NCBI GenBank assembly: GCA_002878375.1
Contig: NIRF01000011.1
Coordinates: forward strand, 1-54,067
DNA from: Dictyoglomus sp. NZ13-RE01
GTDB lineage: Bacteria > Dictyoglomota > Dictyoglomia > Dictyoglomales > Dictyoglomaceae
Direction of reading: 5' to 3'
Length of the DNA: 54,067 nucleotides
The position numbers were made by a program, and so were the translations under genes. Below, in pieces: positions 8,237 through 18,506 of the stretch; the first letter of the stretch is position 1; each line of letters begins with the position of its first letter. The notes beneath the pieces were generated by a model. That model was given only the letters and a program-made list of their open reading frames with translations. It ran no database searches and was not told where the DNA came from.

Positions 8237-10612
8237 ATGCCAAAGGAAATAAGTATTTTTCCAGAGTTTGAACCTGGATTTATTGAGGTTGGGGGAAAAG
8301 TCCCAAAGTTTCAATATAATAAAAGTTTAAAAGAAGAGTTAAAAGAGGGGAATATTACAAAAGAAGAAAGTATTGATCTATTGAAATGTATGCTTCTTAT
8401 TAGAAATTTTGAAGAAATGATTTATGAGCTAAGAATAAATAAAGGTAAATATGGTCCTATAAGATACCTTTATATTGGAGCCTCACATCTTTCAATTGGA
8501 CAAGAGGCTGTTCCTACAGGAGGAATCTCAGTAATTACTAAGGATGATTTTATAACAAGTACCCATAGAGGACATGGAGATGCTTTAGCTAAAAGTTACT
8601 TTGGACTCAAGCAGATGAATAGTGAAGAATTAAAGGAGTTTATAAAAAACAATAAAGAAGTAGCTGATTTTTTAGGTTTTAACGTGGAAGGAAAAAGCAA
8701 AGAGGAACTTTTTGAGTATGCTTTAAATATTGCGCTTTTTAGGGCAATTGCAGAAATTTTTGGGAAAGAATGGGGATTTTGCAGAGGAAGAGGAGGCTCC
8801 ATGCATATAGCAGACTTCAGTCTGGGACATTTAGGGGCAAATGCAATTGTTGGTGGAAGTATGGGAATTGCAGTGGGGTCTGCAATGGCTTCCAGGTTTA
8901 TGGAGGATGGAAAGGTTACTTTATGTTTTGTGGGAGATGGGGCAATGAATACAGGTATTTCCCATGAGGCAATGAATATGGCTTCTATGGCACAATTCAC
9001 TAATGGACTTATGAGCAAAAAATTTGGTGTACCAGTAATTTTTATGGTTATGAATAATCAATATGGAGAATCTGGTCAACAAAGAGGAGAAGTCACAGGT
9101 ATTGATTATATAGCAGAAAGAGGATTTGCCTATAACAAAAAGGGAATGCACGCAGAAGTTGTAAACGGGATGAATGTTTTAGCGGTAAGAGATGCAGTAA
9201 AAAGAGCAGTTAATTTGGCAAGAAATGGGGAAGGACCAATTCTTTTAGAATTCTGGGGCTATAGATTTATGGGACATTCATTAAGTGATACTTTAGATAA
9301 ACCTGATAATGCCACATATAGAAGCTATGATGAGCTTCAAGCCTGGAGAAAATTTGATCCTATTGAATTATATATTAAAGAATTAGTAGAGGCTGAAGTA
9401 TTAAGTTTGGAAGAAATAGACAATCTAAAAAGGGAGTTTAGATTGAGAAATGAGAATATGGCTATTAAAGCAATAGAATCCCCAAACCCTGATCCCAAAG
9501 ATATGACTCTATACGTTTTTAAAGAAAATGGTATAAGTAGCGATGTTCCTGAGAAATTTAGAAATGTTCAGGTAATTAAAGAGCCAGCTTTTAAAGATAG
9601 AGACGAAAATGTCGAAATTAATTATAGGGAAGCAATTATTGAAGCATTATATCAAGAAATGAAAAGAGACAAAAGAGTTATATTATGGGGAGAGGACATC
9701 GCTGATTATGGTGGATCTTTTGGAGAAACCAAGGGACTTCTTGAGATCTTTGGGAGAGATAGAATTTTTAATACCGCAATTTCTGAGGCTGCAATAGTTG
9801 GAGCAGGGATTGGGGCAGCCATGAGAGGTTTAAGACCAGTTGTAGAGATTATGTATATAGACTTTATACTAATTGCTATGGACCAAGTGGCAAATCAGGC
9901 AGCAAAGATGAGGTATATGTCTGGAGGACAAGCGGAAATTCCATTAACTATTATAACTACCATAGGTGGAGGAAAAGGATACGCAGGTCAACATTCCCAA
10001 AGCATAGAATCTATTCTTACCCATTTTCCTGGTTTAAAAGTTGTCGCACCTTCTGATGCTTACGATGCAAAAGGTCTTTTAATTTCAGCCATTAGAGATG
10101 ATAATCCTGTAATTTATATAGAACATCAAAATTTATTGCAAGATCCTTTACTTTCATCCCTATCAAAAAGAAAAGTACCAAAAGAAGAATATTTAGTTCC
10201 TATTGGAAAGGCGGACATAAAAAGAAGAGCTAAAAACTATGATAAAAGTATAACTATTGTATCATGGTCCGCTATGCTGTATGCAGTCTTAAAAGCTGCT
10301 AGTGATCTTGAAAAAGAAGGAATAGAAGTAGAAGTAATAGATTTAAGAAGTCTATATCCTTTGGATGTAGAAACCATCATAAATTCTGTTAAAAAAACTG
10401 GAAAATTAGCTGTGGTAACCCAAGGAGTATCTTTTACATCCTTATCTTCTGAAATAGTAACACAAGTTGTGGAAAAAGCAGGAAGCTATTTGAAAAAACC
10501 CCCTCTCAGAATTTCAGCCCCTTATTGTCCACCACCAGCATCCCCTATATTAGAAAAAGCCTTCCTACCAAGTGACAAAACTATCATAGAAGAAGTAAAG
10601 AAATTGTTTTAA
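8237..10612 (+). CDS. Fused E1 alpha-beta subunit, 2-oxo-acid / acetoin dehydrogenase type
   Basis: A 791-residue thiamine-diphosphate enzyme joining two chains that are normally separate. The alpha part (to about 440) has THRGHGDALAKSY near 109-121, RGGSMHIAD and the ThDP motif starting with GDG at 233-235 and continuing to NNQYGE. The beta part (from about 457) has NYREAIIEAL, LWGEDIADYGGSFGETKGL, ISEAAIVGAGIGAAMRG and QVANQAAKMRYMSGG. Between HRGH (110-113) and EIFG (173-176) there are about 60 residues, which I judge some 40 longer than in usual AcoA/PdhA chains. It transfers an acyl unit from a 2-oxo compound to lipoyl-E2, encoded 12 bases downstream. The substrate is unknown; in this setting a 2-keto compound from the sugar pathway or acetoin is plausible. 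No E3 gene is in the window. Confidence 0.88.
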   Translation: MPKEISIFPEFEPGFIEVGGKVPKFQYNKSLKEELKEGNITKEESIDLLKCMLLIRNFEEMIYELRINKGKYGPIRYLYIGASHLSIGQEAVPTGGISVITKDDFITSTHRGHGDALAKSYFGLKQMNSEELKEFIKNNKEVADFLGFNVEGKSKEELFEYALNIALFRAIAEIFGKEWGFCRGRGGSMHIADFSLGHLGANAIVGGSMGIAVGSAMASRFMEDGKVTLCFVGDGAMNTGISHEAMNMASMAQFTNGLMSKKFGVPVIFMVMNNQYGESGQQRGEVTGIDYIAERGFAYNKKGMHAEVVNGMNVLAVRDAVKRAVNLARNGEGPILLEFWGYRFMGHSLSDTLDKPDNATYRSYDELQAWRKFDPIELYIKELVEAEVLSLEEIDNLKREFRLRNENMAIKAIESPNPDPKDMTLYVFKENGISSDVPEKFRNVQVIKEPAFKDRDENVEINYREAIIEALYQEMKRDKRVILWGEDIADYGGSFGETKGLLEIFGRDRIFNTAISEAAIVGAGIGAAMRGLRPVVEIMYIDFILIAMDQVANQAAKMRYMSGGQAEIPLTIITTIGGGKGYAGQHSQSIESILTHFPGLKVVAPSDAYDAKGLLISAIRDDNPVIYIEHQNLLQDPLLSSLSKRKVPKEEYLVPIGKADIKRRAKNYDKSITIVSWSAMLYAVLKAASDLEKEGIEVEVIDLRSLYPLDVETIINSVKKTGKLAVVTQGVSFTSLSSEIVTQVVEKAGSYLKKPPLRISAPYCPPPASPILEKAFLPSDKTIIEEVKKLF

Positions 10613-10624
10613 GGGGAGGTAACA

Positions 10625-11587
10625 ATGGTTAAAAAGTTTGTTTTACCGAAAGTAAGTGAAGTGATGGAGGTTGGTACTATAACTTCTTGGTTGAAAAAAG
10701 AAGGAGATTATGTAAAAAGAGGTGAACCTCTTTTAGAGATAGAGGTAGAAAAAGCAGTTATAGAGTTAGAAAGTGAAGAAGAAGGATATTTAAAGAAAAT
10801 ACTTGTTAAGGAAGGAGAAACTGTACCTATAGGAACTGTTTTAGCCTACATAACAGATACTTTGGAAGAGGAAATCGAGTTAACAGAAGAGAAAAAGGAA
10901 GAAAAAGCAGAGGAAAAGAAAGAAACAAAATCTATTCCATTATCCACTATGAGAAAAACAATTGCTGAAAGACTCTCTAAGAGCAAACAAACTATTCCAC
11001 ATTTTTACGCCATTGTGGATGTAGATGTCACAGAACTTTATAATTTCAAATCCTCTTTAGAAAATATTAAATATGATGACCTAATAATTAAGGCGACAGC
11101 CTTGGCTTTAAAGGATTTTCCTCTTTTAAATTCCCGATGGAAGGAAAATGAGATAGAACTTTTGGATAATATAAATGTTGGTTTTGCAGTATCCTTAGGA
11201 GATGAAGGGCTTATCGTCCCTGTTATAAAAGATGCTGATAAGAAGTCCTTAAGTGAGATTGCAAAGGAAAGAAATTCATTAATTGAAAAGGCAAAATCTG
11301 GGAAACTAAGTCTTGAGGATATATCCAATGGTAGTATCACTATTAACAATGTAGGGGTTTTTGGAGTCTCTGCAATTCTTGCCATAATTAATCCTCCTGA
11401 AACTGCCATATTAACCTGCGGTACCATTCAAGATAAACCTGTAGTAATAAATGGAGAAATAAAGATTAGGAAAATAATGCAAGTTACCATCTCCGCAGAC
11501 CATAGAGTTATAGATGGAGCCTATGGTTCAAGATTTCTTATGAAGGTAAAAGAAATTTTAGAAAACCCAGGTATTTTAAATTCATAG
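10625..11587 (+). CDS. Short E2 acyltransferase with lipoyl domain, no visible E1/E3-binding domain
   Basis: A 320-residue dihydrolipoyl acyltransferase, much shorter than the usual 400-550. Residues 1-75 are a lipoyl domain with the attachment lysine K43 in EVEKAVIELESEEEGYL. A Glu/Lys linker (about 80-103) follows, then at once the catalytic domain, beginning IPLSTMRKTIAERLSKSKQ and ending with ADHRVIDGAYG, where H293 and D297 are the expected catalytic pair. The peripheral subunit-binding domain of about 35 residues that normally docks E1 or E3 between these parts is absent. It is co-transcribed with the fused E1. Acyl specificity cannot be read from the sequence. Confidence 0.88.
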   Translation: MVKKFVLPKVSEVMEVGTITSWLKKEGDYVKRGEPLLEIEVEKAVIELESEEEGYLKKILVKEGETVPIGTVLAYITDTLEEEIELTEEKKEEKAEEKKETKSIPLSTMRKTIAERLSKSKQTIPHFYAIVDVDVTELYNFKSSLENIKYDDLIIKATALALKDFPLLNSRWKENEIELLDNINVGFAVSLGDEGLIVPVIKDADKKSLSEIAKERNSLIEKAKSGKLSLEDISNGSITINNVGVFGVSAILAIINPPETAILTCGTIQDKPVVINGEIKIRKIMQVTISADHRVIDGAYGSRFLMKVKEILENPGILNS

Positions 11588-11600
11588 GAGGAAAAAATAT

Positions 11601-12881
11601 ATGTCTGTTGAGACTATTGCGTTAAGAATGTATGGGAAAATGGATTTAAGATTAGAAAAATTTGATCTCCCAGAAATTACTGATGAAGAGATATTAGCAG
11701 AAATAATTTCTGATACCAGTTGTCCCTCCACATACAAAGAGATAACTCAAGGACCTGAACATCCTCGTGTTCCTAAGGATATTGATAAGAATCCAGTAAT
11801 AGTTGGACATGAGATGGCAGGAAGAATCCTCAAAGTAGGTAAAAAATGGAAAGATAAATATCAAGAGGGACAAATGTTTACCATTCAACCCGCTTTGCTA
11901 TACGAAAAAGGACCTGTAGGCGTACTTAGTGCTCCAGGCTACTCTTATAAATTTTTAGGTGGACTTGCCACAAAGGTTATTCTTCCCAATGAAGTAATGG
12001 AACAAAACTGTCTATTAATTTATGAAGGAGATTCCTTCTTCAAAGGTTCCTTAGTAGAACCAATATCGTGCATTGTGGGAGCTGTTAATGCCCAATATCA
12101 TACCCAAGAAAGAAACTATGAGCATATTATGGGGATAAAGAGGGGCGGGAAATTAGCCCTTCTTGGAGGGGCAGGACCAATGGGACTTGGGTTCTTAGAT
12201 TACTTTATTAATGGACCTCAAAATCCAAGTTTACTTGTTATTACTGATATTGATGACTCTAAGTTAGAAAGGGCAAAAAGAGCTTATCCCGTAGAAAAAG
12301 CAAAGACTAAGGGTATCGATTTGAGATTTGTTAATCCTCTCAAAGATGATTCCTATAAAAACATCCAATACGACGATATTTTTGTTTTATACCCCAGTAG
12401 CAAATTGGTTGAAGAGGCAGATTCATTACTTGCCAGAGACGGCTGTCTAAACTTCTTTGCAGGTCCTACAGACCACAATTTTACTGCATGTATCAACTTT
12501 TTCAAAATTCACTATGAAAAACATCATATAGTGGCAACATCTGGAGGAAATGCTGATGATATGTGGTTTGCTTTAGATTTAGTTTCAAAAGGAGTTCTAA
12601 ATCCGGCCCCTATGATTACCCATGTTGGCGGAATAAACTCTGCAAGAGATGTATTACTAAACTTTCCAAAGCTTCCTGGTGGGAAAAAATTAATCTATAC
12701 ACACCTTAATTTTCCTCTCTCTGATATTGACGATTTTGAAAGATTAAGCTATGAAGGTCCAGAACAATTAAGAGAGATATATAAAGATTTGCATGAGATT
12801 GTAAAGAGAAATGGAGGCTGGTGGTGTGCAGAGGCAGAAAAATACTTGTTAAGCCATAAAGAATTAGAGATCAAATTATGA
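11601..12881 (+). CDS. Medium-chain dehydrogenase, L-sorbose-1-phosphate reductase (SorE) like
   Basis: A 426-residue zinc-type medium-chain alcohol dehydrogenase relative. DTSCPSTYKEI near 38-48 and GHEMAG near 75 correspond to the zinc-binding part; LALLGGAGPMGLGFLDYF near 190 is the nucleotide-binding loop. The long form and FFAGPTDHNF, ATSGGNADDM and THVGGINSA stretches resemble SorE-type sorbose-1-phosphate reductases, which interconvert a ketose 1-phosphate and a polyol phosphate. The gene has a good GGAGG site and overlaps mtlD by 4 bases. Because no kinase is encoded nearby, it may act on a free sugar or polyol instead; specificity is inference. Confidence 0.75.
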   Translation: MSVETIALRMYGKMDLRLEKFDLPEITDEEILAEIISDTSCPSTYKEITQGPEHPRVPKDIDKNPVIVGHEMAGRILKVGKKWKDKYQEGQMFTIQPALLYEKGPVGVLSAPGYSYKFLGGLATKVILPNEVMEQNCLLIYEGDSFFKGSLVEPISCIVGAVNAQYHTQERNYEHIMGIKRGGKLALLGGAGPMGLGFLDYFINGPQNPSLLVITDIDDSKLERAKRAYPVEKAKTKGIDLRFVNPLKDDSYKNIQYDDIFVLYPSSKLVEEADSLLARDGCLNFFAGPTDHNFTACINFFKIHYEKHHIVATSGGNADDMWFALDLVSKGVLNPAPMITHVGGINSARDVLLNFPKLPGGKKLIYTHLNFPLSDIDDFERLSYEGPEQLREIYKDLHEIVKRNGGWWCAEAEKYLLSHKELEIKL

Positions 12882-14056
12882 AAATTGGATTACAATTTGG
12901 AGCAGGAAATATTGGTAGAGGATTTATTGGAGATCTTCTCCATAGATCAGGATATAAAATAGTTTTTGTAGATTCTAATAAAGAGTTAGTAAATATGCTA
13001 AGAGAAAGGGGAAATTATCCCTTAAAACTTTTTGATGTAGATGGGAGTTCAAAAGACTTAATTATTGATAATATATTATCATTTACCCTGGAAGATGAGG
13101 AAGAGATAAGTAATTACATATCAAAAGCAGATTTAATTTTTACGGCTGTAGGAGTAAAAAATTTGCCTGCCATTGCCCACTATATCTCTATGGGACTTAA
13201 AAAAAGATTTAAAGAAAATAGAGACTATTTAAACATATTCTTATGTGAAAATTTAAGTTCAGCTCCTGAAATACTTAAAAATAAGGTTTTGGAGTATCTA
13301 AATAACGATGAGAAGAAATACGTAGAAGATAAAGTAGGATTTGTAGGAACAACCATAGGAAGAATGGTAGCAGGCTCAGGTAAAAGATATGGATTTGAGG
13401 ATCCTCTTCTTATTGTAGCAGAATCTTATGATGTAATTCCCTTCTCATTAAAGGACATAAAGGGAAAAATCCCTAATATTTATGGATTAAAACCATCAAA
13501 AGATTTTGACTTCGAAATAAAAAAGAAGTTATTTATTCATAACTTAGGACATGCAGTCATAGCCTACTTTGGCTACCTTAAAAATTATACTTATATCCAT
13601 GAAGCAATAAAAGATGTAGATATCAAAAATATTTATGACCAGGCAATAAAAGAGGTAACATTAGCCATATTTAGTAAATATAAAGGTTTAGATAGAGAAG
13701 AGTTTGAAAATTACATAAGTAACTTAGAAGAGAGGTTCAAAAATCCCTTATTAATGGACCCTATATCCAGAGTAGGAAGAGATCCTATAAGAAAATTAGG
13801 TCCGGAAGATAGAATCATTGGTTCTGCTAAATTTTGCTTAAGCCAAGGAATATTCCCAGAAAATATTGCGTTAACTTGTTCTGCAGTTTTACTTTATGAT
13901 TATCCTCAAGATGAAGAAGCTAATAATCTACAAAGGTTAATTAAGGAAAACGGAGTTGAATGGGTTTTGGTTAATATTTGCAAGCTTTCTTTAGATGAAG
14001 AATTTACGAAAAAGGTATTATATTATTACAAAAAAATTAAGAGGATATCTATATAG
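12878..14056 (+). CDS. mtlD: Mannitol-1-phosphate 5-dehydrogenase family protein
   Basis: A 392-residue member of the polyol-specific long-chain dehydrogenases. QFGAGNIGRGFIGDLL at 6-21 is the MtlD NAD-binding signature, ESYDV near 182 and the Lys-Asn-His active site K217, N222 and H225 (in KLFIHNLGHA) are present, as is DPISRVGRDPIRKLGPEDR near 285-303. The known reaction is mannitol 1-phosphate plus NAD to fructose 6-phosphate. In most bacteria the substrate comes from a mannitol PTS, which is not encoded here, so either the cell makes the phosphate otherwise or this copy has another substrate. Translation is probably coupled to the previous gene (ATGA overlap, weak ribosome site). Confidence 0.85.
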   Translation: MKIGLQFGAGNIGRGFIGDLLHRSGYKIVFVDSNKELVNMLRERGNYPLKLFDVDGSSKDLIIDNILSFTLEDEEEISNYISKADLIFTAVGVKNLPAIAHYISMGLKKRFKENRDYLNIFLCENLSSAPEILKNKVLEYLNNDEKKYVEDKVGFVGTTIGRMVAGSGKRYGFEDPLLIVAESYDVIPFSLKDIKGKIPNIYGLKPSKDFDFEIKKKLFIHNLGHAVIAYFGYLKNYTYIHEAIKDVDIKNIYDQAIKEVTLAIFSKYKGLDREEFENYISNLEERFKNPLLMDPISRVGRDPIRKLGPEDRIIGSAKFCLSQGIFPENIALTCSAVLLYDYPQDEEANNLQRLIKENGVEWVLVNICKLSLDEEFTKKVLYYYKKIKRISI

Positions 14057-14068
14057 GAGGTTGAAAAT

Positions 14069-14863
14069 ATGGAATGCCAAGTTTTAAAAGATAGAGTAGC
14101 CATAGTTACTGGAGCTGCTCAAGGCTTAGGAGAGGCATTAGCTTATAGATTGGCAAAAGAAGGTTGTTCAGTTACTGTAGCAGATATAAAGATAGATAAG
14201 GCCAAAGAGGTTGCAGAAAGAATAACTAAAGAATATGGAAGACCTGCTATTGCTATAAAAACAGATGTTACAAATGAGGATGAAGTAAAAAACATGGTAG
14301 AAAAAACTGTAGAAAATTTTGGAAAGTTAGATATTATGATAGCAAATGCAGGTATATTAATTGCCCACGACATAACAGAGTTTCCCTTAGAAGACTGGAA
14401 AAAGGTTATTGATGTAAATCTAACAGGTTATTTCCTATGTGCTCGTGAGGCGGCAAAGGTAATGGTTAAACAAAGATCAGGTGTAATTATTCAGATTAAT
14501 TCAAAATCAGGTAAAAAAGGAAGCTTTAGAAATTGTGCCTACTCTGCTTCTAAATTTGGTGGTATTGGTCTTACTCAAAGTATTGCATTAGATCTTGCCC
14601 CCTATGGAGTTAGAGTTGTAGCGGTATGCCCTGGAGACCTCTTAGATTCTCCCCTTTGGAGAGATAGCCTATACGATCAATATGCAAAAAGGTTAGGAAT
14701 TAGCAAAGAAGAGGTTAGAGAAAGATACCTAAAACAGATTCCTTTAGGAAGACCGTGCACATACGACGATGTGGCCAACTTAGTAGTATTTTTAGCAAGT
14801 GATTATGCATCATATATTACAGGAGATGCAGTTAATGTAACGGGTGGAGTAGAAATGAGGTGA
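14069..14863 (+). CDS. Short-chain dehydrogenase, sorbitol-6-phosphate 2-dehydrogenase (SrlD) like
   Basis: A 264-residue classical SDR. TGAAQGLGEA at 14-23 binds the nucleotide, ANAG at 92-95 is the structural motif, and Y158 and K162 (YSASK) with the serines of QINSKSGKKGS form the active site. The run INSKSGK..GS..N..YSASKFGG.GLTQS is very close to that of SrlD, which oxidises sorbitol 6-phosphate to fructose 6-phosphate, and the end reads NVTGGVEM as in SrlD. It starts 13 bases after mtlD with AGGAGG. It is the third polyol or ketose oxidoreductase in a row; substrate is not certain. Confidence 0.82.
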   Translation: MECQVLKDRVAIVTGAAQGLGEALAYRLAKEGCSVTVADIKIDKAKEVAERITKEYGRPAIAIKTDVTNEDEVKNMVEKTVENFGKLDIMIANAGILIAHDITEFPLEDWKKVIDVNLTGYFLCAREAAKVMVKQRSGVIIQINSKSGKKGSFRNCAYSASKFGGIGLTQSIALDLAPYGVRVVAVCPGDLLDSPLWRDSLYDQYAKRLGISKEEVRERYLKQIPLGRPCTYDDVANLVVFLASDYASYITGDAVNVTGGVEMR

Positions 14864-14867
14864 AGCC

Positions 14868-15855
14868 ATGCCAAAAAGAAAACTAATATTAGATATTGGA
14901 ATAAATGGCGCCTTTTTAACAAGAAGATGGGAAGAGCCTGAAAATTTTATGAGGCTAACCAAGGAATTAGGCTATGATTATCATGAATTTTGTAGTGATG
15001 TATTAGATCCTTTTTTTAGTGGCGATAAAGAATACCAAATAGAAACTGCAAACAAGATAAAAGAATACTCAGAAAAATACAAGGTTAATATATGGGATTA
15101 TTATACTGGTATGGCAACTCATCGCTTTCATGGTCTATCCCATAGCGATGAGAGAGTAAGAAAAAGAATGAGAGAATGGATTATTAATGCTATGGATATT
15201 GCAAAAGCTATGGGTGCTAAGTATATTGGGGGACATTGGGATGCCATTTCAGTAGAGGTTTTAGAAGACAAAGAAAAAACTCAAAAGGCCATTGAAAATA
15301 TCTACAAGGAGTTTAAAGAGCTTTCAAAAATAGTAAAAGAAAAGGGTTTATTAGGCATCTCTAACGAACAGATGTATATTCCCAGTGAAAAACCATGGAC
15401 TATTAGAGAGGCGGAAGAATTTTTACAAGAAGTAAATAAGGATAAAATAGGAGCACCTGTTTACATTACAATAGATGTGGGACATCAGGCAGGAATGCAC
15501 TATGGTCTTAATGGAGAAGATTTATACTACACAGAATGGTTAAAAAGATTTGCCCCCTTTTCCCCTATGATACACCTTCAACAAACCACAAAAGACTCAA
15601 GTAGTCATTGGCCATTTACAGAAAAATATAATAAAATAGGACATGTAAAAATAGAGGAGATACTTGAGAGTATAAAATGGGCTTATGAACATTTAAAAGA
15701 AAATAGTCTAACAAAGGTTCTTGAACCAGTAGATAAGATCATTCTAATGGTAGAAGTTATACCTTCTTCTATTAAAACCGAGAGAGAGCTTCTAAAAGAG
15801 CTTAAAGAAACGGCAGAATATTTAAGAAGATATATACCTACAGGAGGTTTAATAT

Positions 15856-15872
<17 letters not shown>
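14868..15872 (+). CDS. TIM-barrel sugar(-phosphate) isomerase/epimerase
   Basis: A 334-residue protein of the xylose-isomerase-like TIM barrel superfamily. ATHRFHGLSHSDERVR near 85-100, GAKYIGGHWDAISVE near 117-131, LLGISNEQMYIPSE near 160-175 and ITIDVGHQAGMH near 200-211 hold the likely metal ligands (Glu, Asp, His). The RF.GLSH.D..VR pattern recalls the family that includes erythrulose/tetrulose-phosphate epimerases of erythritol pathways, from memory. It should interconvert ketose (phosphate) epimers before aldol cleavage. The start has AGGTG just upstream, overlapping the preceding stop, and the 3' end overlaps the aldolase gene by 17 bases. Confidence 0.75.
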
Positions 15873-17071
<1,199 letters not shown>

Positions 17072-17091
17072 TCTGGAACAATACTACAATC

Positions 17092-17102
17092 TATGATATA
17101 AT
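17092..17102 (+). promoter_or_regulatory. Extended -10 promoter of cysS, probably giving a leaderless mRNA
   Basis: TATGATATAAT is a perfect extended -10. The -35 position 17 bases upstream (TGGAAC, 17074-17079) is weak. The -10 ends only 10 bases before the cysS ATG, so transcription should start within about 4 bases of the start codon. Confidence 0.6.
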
Positions 17103-17112
17103 TCACTAAGCT

Positions 17113-18504
17113 ATGGATTTATATCTTTATAATACTTTAACAAGAAAAAAGGAAATATTTAAGCCTATACATCCTGATAGGGTAGGAATGTATACTTGTG
17201 GTCCTACTGTATATAACTTTGCCCACATTGGCAACCTAAGGACATATATATTTGAAGATATTCTTAAAAGAGTGCTATTATACAATGGATATAAAGTTTT
17301 ACATGTAATGAATATTACTGATGTAGGACATTTAACATCTGATGCAGACGAGGGTGAAGACAAAATAGAATTATCTGCTAAAAAAGAGAGAAAAAATGCC
17401 TGGCAAATTGCAGAATTTTATACAGAAGCCTTTAAAAGAGATATCAAAAAGCTTAACATTTTAGAGCCAGATATTTGGTGTAAAGCCACAGAACATATAG
17501 ATGATTTTATAGCTTTAATTAAAATCTTAGAAGAAAAAGGATATACTTATAGAACTTCCGATGGTATTTATTTTGACACATCAAAACTTCCTGATTATGG
17601 TAAATTAGCTGGTCAAAACTTAGACGAAATACTTCCAGGTGCAAGAGTGGAAGTAAATCCTGAAAAGAAAAATCCTTGGGACTTTGCCCTCTGGAAGTTT
17701 TCCCCCAAAGATGTAAAAAGACAAATGGAGTGGGACTCACCTTGGGGTATTGGTTTTCCTGGTTGGCATATTGAATGTTCCGCCATGTCTACAAAATACT
17801 TAGGTCAGCCCTTCGATATTCATTGTGGCGGTGTAGATCATATTGCCATTCATCATACCAATGAAATAGCTCAATCAGAAGCGGCATACGGAAAGCCTAT
17901 GGCAAATTATTGGTTACACGGAGAATTTCTAATAATGGGAGAAAAAAGAATGGGAAAATCTGAGGGGAACTTTATTACTTTATCTGATTTGGAAGAAAGG
18001 GGTTATAACCCATTAGCATACAGATACTTTTGTCTCACTGCCCATTACAGATCTCCTTTAAAATTTACATGGCAGGCAATAGATTCTGCCCAAAGAGCAT
18101 TAAATAGGATGTATGAGAATATTAAGAAGTATCCAGCTACAAATGTGGAGTATCATAAAGAATATGAAGAAAGATTTCATATGGCTATAAATGATGATTT
18201 AGATATGCCGAAAGCATTAGCTATTGCCTGGGAATTAATAAGAGATGAATCGGTAGCTCCAGAAGTCAAAAGAGCCACTCTAATTCAGTTTGATAAGGTC
18301 TTTGGTCTATCCTTAGATAACCCTCCTGAGATTAAAATAGATGTGCCAGATGAGATTTGGAATTTACTCGAAGAAAGAGAGAAAGCAAGAAAAGAGAAAA
18401 ATTACCAATTAGCTGACGAAATAAGAGATGAAATAAAAAGGAAAGGATATATTATTGAGGATACTCCTCAAGGTCCAAGAATCAAAAAAGCCCCTACCAT
18501 CTAA
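17113..18504 (+). CDS. cysS: Cysteine--tRNA ligase
   Basis: A 463-residue class I aminoacyl-tRNA synthetase charging tRNA-Cys in the cytoplasm. [21 protein letters not shown] at about 25-45 holds the first zinc cysteine and the HIGH-type motif HIGN (38-41); GWHIECSAM and [13 protein letters not shown] are the further zinc and substrate residues; the KMSKS loop appears as [10 protein letters not shown] near 277. Length is normal. There is no Shine-Dalgarno sequence, which fits a leaderless mRNA from the promoter immediately upstream. The DUF362 gene begins 2 bases after its stop. Confidence 0.97.
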   Translation: MDLYLYNTLTRKKEIFKPIHPDRVGMYTCGPTVYNFAHIGNLRTYIFEDILKRVLLYNGYKVLHVMNITDVGHLTSDADEGEDKIELSAKKERKNAWQIAEFYTEAFKRDIKKLNILEPDIWCKATEHIDDFIALIKILEEKGYTYRTSDGIYFDTSKLPDYGKLAGQNLDEILPGARVEVNPEKKNPWDFALWKFSPKDVKRQMEWDSPWGIGFPGWHIECSAMSTKYLGQPFDIHCGGVDHIAIHHTNEIAQSEAAYGKPMANYWLHGEFLIMGEKRMGKSEGNFITLSDLEERGYNPLAYRYFCLTAHYRSPLKFTWQAIDSAQRALNRMYENIKKYPATNVEYHKEYEERFHMAINDDLDMPKALAIAWELIRDESVAPEVKRATLIQFDKVFGLSLDNPPEIKIDVPDEIWNLLEEREKARKEKNYQLADEIRDEIKRKGYIIEDTPQGPRIKKAPTI

Positions 18505-18506
18505 AA

